A stretch of DNA of 8,097 nucleotides from Rubrobacter sp. (lineage in GTDB: Bacteria > Actinomycetota > Rubrobacteria > Rubrobacterales > Rubrobacteraceae): assembly GCA_019247245.1 (NCBI GenBank), contig JAFAPF010000330.1, positions 1 through 8,097 on the forward strand, given 5' to 3'. The translations under genes were made by a program, and so were the position numbers. The notes below the pieces were generated by a model. It was not told where the DNA came from. It searched no databases and saw nothing but the letters and a program-made list of their open reading frames with translations. This document shows positions 6,672 through 8,097 of this stretch, one piece after another (positions within the stretch are counted from its first letter, which is position 1; each line of letters opens with the position of its first letter).

Positions 6672-8097
6672 GGGTCAACACTGCTGCCAACGATAAGCTC
6701 GTAGTCATCCGCGGACATGATAGGTTACACCGTTATCCCGTCGAAATGTTCTGCACCCACCTTTTCACGCACGGACGCTTCTATCTTGTGGTACGCCTCC
6801 CGGGCGATGTCCGCGTCTACCAGAGGTTCAGCTGGACCCCGCCGACATCGGTCTTGTGGGTTATAGACTCCGAGTAGAGCTTGAGTACGACAGGGTAGCC
6901 CATGGCGTCGGCGTACCCTATGGCCTCTTCAGGGTTACGGGCTACCTTCGTCTCGACGGTCGGGATACCGTAAGCGGAGAGGAGCTCCTTAACCTCGGGT
7001 TCGGTGAGGAGGATGCGCCCGTCATCACAGGCGGCTTCTACGATCTCCCCGGCACGCTCGGGATCGAAGCAGTCCTCTTCTGCAAGCTCGGGAGTCTCGT
7101 AGATGCTGCGTAGGTTGTGGGTGTAGTGCCGCATATGGTCAAAGACCCGGGCGGCGGTGTCCGGGTAGCTGAAGGTGGGAATACCGGCCTGATCGAGGAT
7201 CTCATCGCCAAGAGCCACGCTGTCTTCCATCCAGCTCGCGAGCGCGCGCTCGCCGGCCGTCTTGGCGTAAGGCGCGAGTGCCTCAGCTGTCGCCGTGGGA
7301 TAGGACATAGCTTGCAGCGTGAGGACGACGAGCATGCCGTCGCTGCCCGGATCCTCACGCACGAGCTCTAGGGTCTTTGCGTACCGCTCGGGGTCTGCGT
7401 CGCCGAGGATATCCACAGGGTTGGAGTGGCTCCAAGGGGCGGGGAGGAAGCCATTTAGGGACTGGATAGTCTCGGGCGAAAACTCGGCGAGTTCGCCACC
7501 GCCGGTGATGAGCTCGTCGGTGGCCAGCACACCTAGGACGCCTGCGTTGGTAATGCTGGTAAGGCGCGGGCCTTTCGGGCGGCTGCTTGGAGAGGACCTC
7601 GGCCATGTAGGAGAGGCCGGAGATCTTATCGACCTGTACAACGCCGCTTCTACGGAAGGCAGCGTTCAATACCTCATCGCTGCCGGTCAGGGAGCCTGTG
7701 CGAGGGGGTGGCGTGTTCGGCGGCCTCGGTGCGGCCAGCCTTTATGATGATGATGGGCTTGGTGAGCGCCACCTCGCGGGCGGCGGAGAGGAACGGCTAC
7801 GCGTCGCCGACGGACTCCATGTAGATGACGACGCTCTTTGTGCTCCGGTCGTCGCCGAGGTAGTAGATGAGGCCTCCCCAACCGACGTCGAGTATGGAGC
7901 CGACCGAGACGAAGGCCGAGAAGCCGATGTTCTCCTTGAAACTCCGGTCGAGGATCGCGGTGCAAAGGGCTCCGCTCTGGCTCAAGAAGCTAGACGTTAC
8001 CTTCGCCGGGTCATGGCCCCGGCGAAAGTAGGCGTTGAGGCCGGTGTTGGGGTTCATAACACCTAGGGTGTTAGGGCCTACGATGCTCATCCGTCCG
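6664..8097 (-). pseudogene. 5' half of Pat-like NDP-forming acyl-CoA synthetase/GNAT gene (start outside window), decayed
   Basis: The gene enters from the right edge within its CoA-binding domain: [49 protein letters not shown]. An in-frame TAG at 7797-7799 ends this piece (after MESVGDA), yet the same frame continues with [22 protein letters not shown] shift near 7695-7700 falls on the SHTG motif that holds the phosphorylated histidine of ADP-forming synthetases. [18 protein letters not shown] follows, then a shift near 7580-7586 into the longest piece (to 6817) with [29 protein letters not shown] and the ATP-grasp start LLTEPEVKELLSAYGIPTVE and SITHKTDVGG. A shift near 6820-6828 and a TAA at 6725-6727 precede the IS. 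NDP-forming synthetases interconvert acyl-CoA and ADP with acid, CoA and ATP. In Pat-type fusions the domain is often regulatory instead. The ATG at 8090 is internal, since the fold requires residues before it. Confidence 0.87.

Noticed and set aside
4002..8097. A set of small separate acyl-CoA-related and GNAT genes that might form a new multi-gene system.
   Set aside because: All pieces align in order with a single fusion protein interrupted by an IS and point lesions.

Overview
The window looks like chromosomal DNA from a GC-rich actinobacterium. The protein style (ABC permease, NDP-forming acyl-CoA synthetase/GNAT fusion, ISL3 transposase) most resembles Rubrobacter and relatives. That assignment rests on recalled protein similarity, not a search, so it is tentative.

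Layout. (1) 1-1833, + strand: the 3' 610 codons of a large FtsX/MacB-type ABC permease, open and undamaged. (2) about 1842-2810, + strand: its ATP-binding partner, with every ABC motif present. It carries a RodZ-like helix-turn-helix at the N-terminus and has no canonical start codon where the Shine-Dalgarno-like sequence would place one. (3) 2807-3738, - strand: a membrane-anchored GGDEF diguanylate cyclase broken by three frameshifts; its stop overlaps the ABC stop in a shared CTAG. (4) 3739-4001: a gap with one perfect hairpin. (5) 4002-4903 plus 6664-8097, - strand: one decayed gene for a Pat-like fusion of an NDP-forming acyl-CoA synthetase (CoA-binding, ligase-CoA and ATP-grasp domains) and a C-terminal GNAT acetyltransferase. 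Its 5' end lies beyond the window. (6) 4904-6663: an ISL3-family insertion sequence of 1,760 bp inside that gene, with 23-bp imperfect terminal inverted repeats and a perfect 8-bp target duplication CGAATTGC. Its transposase is itself frameshifted.

Reading. Removing the IS and one copy of the duplication rejoins the synthetase ATP-grasp domain in frame, so the two acyl-CoA synthetase/GNAT pieces were one gene. The host gene also carries two in-frame nonsense codons and about seven frameshifts elsewhere, and the transposase has four or five. Everything from 2807 to 8097 therefore looks like a decayed region beside an apparently functional ABC export pair. Indel-type sequencing error could explain part of this. 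The nonsense substitutions and altered conserved motifs favour real decay.

I found no RNA genes, CRISPR array or convincing new multi-gene system. The most unusual item is the HTH-ABC ATPase fusion with its missing start codon.
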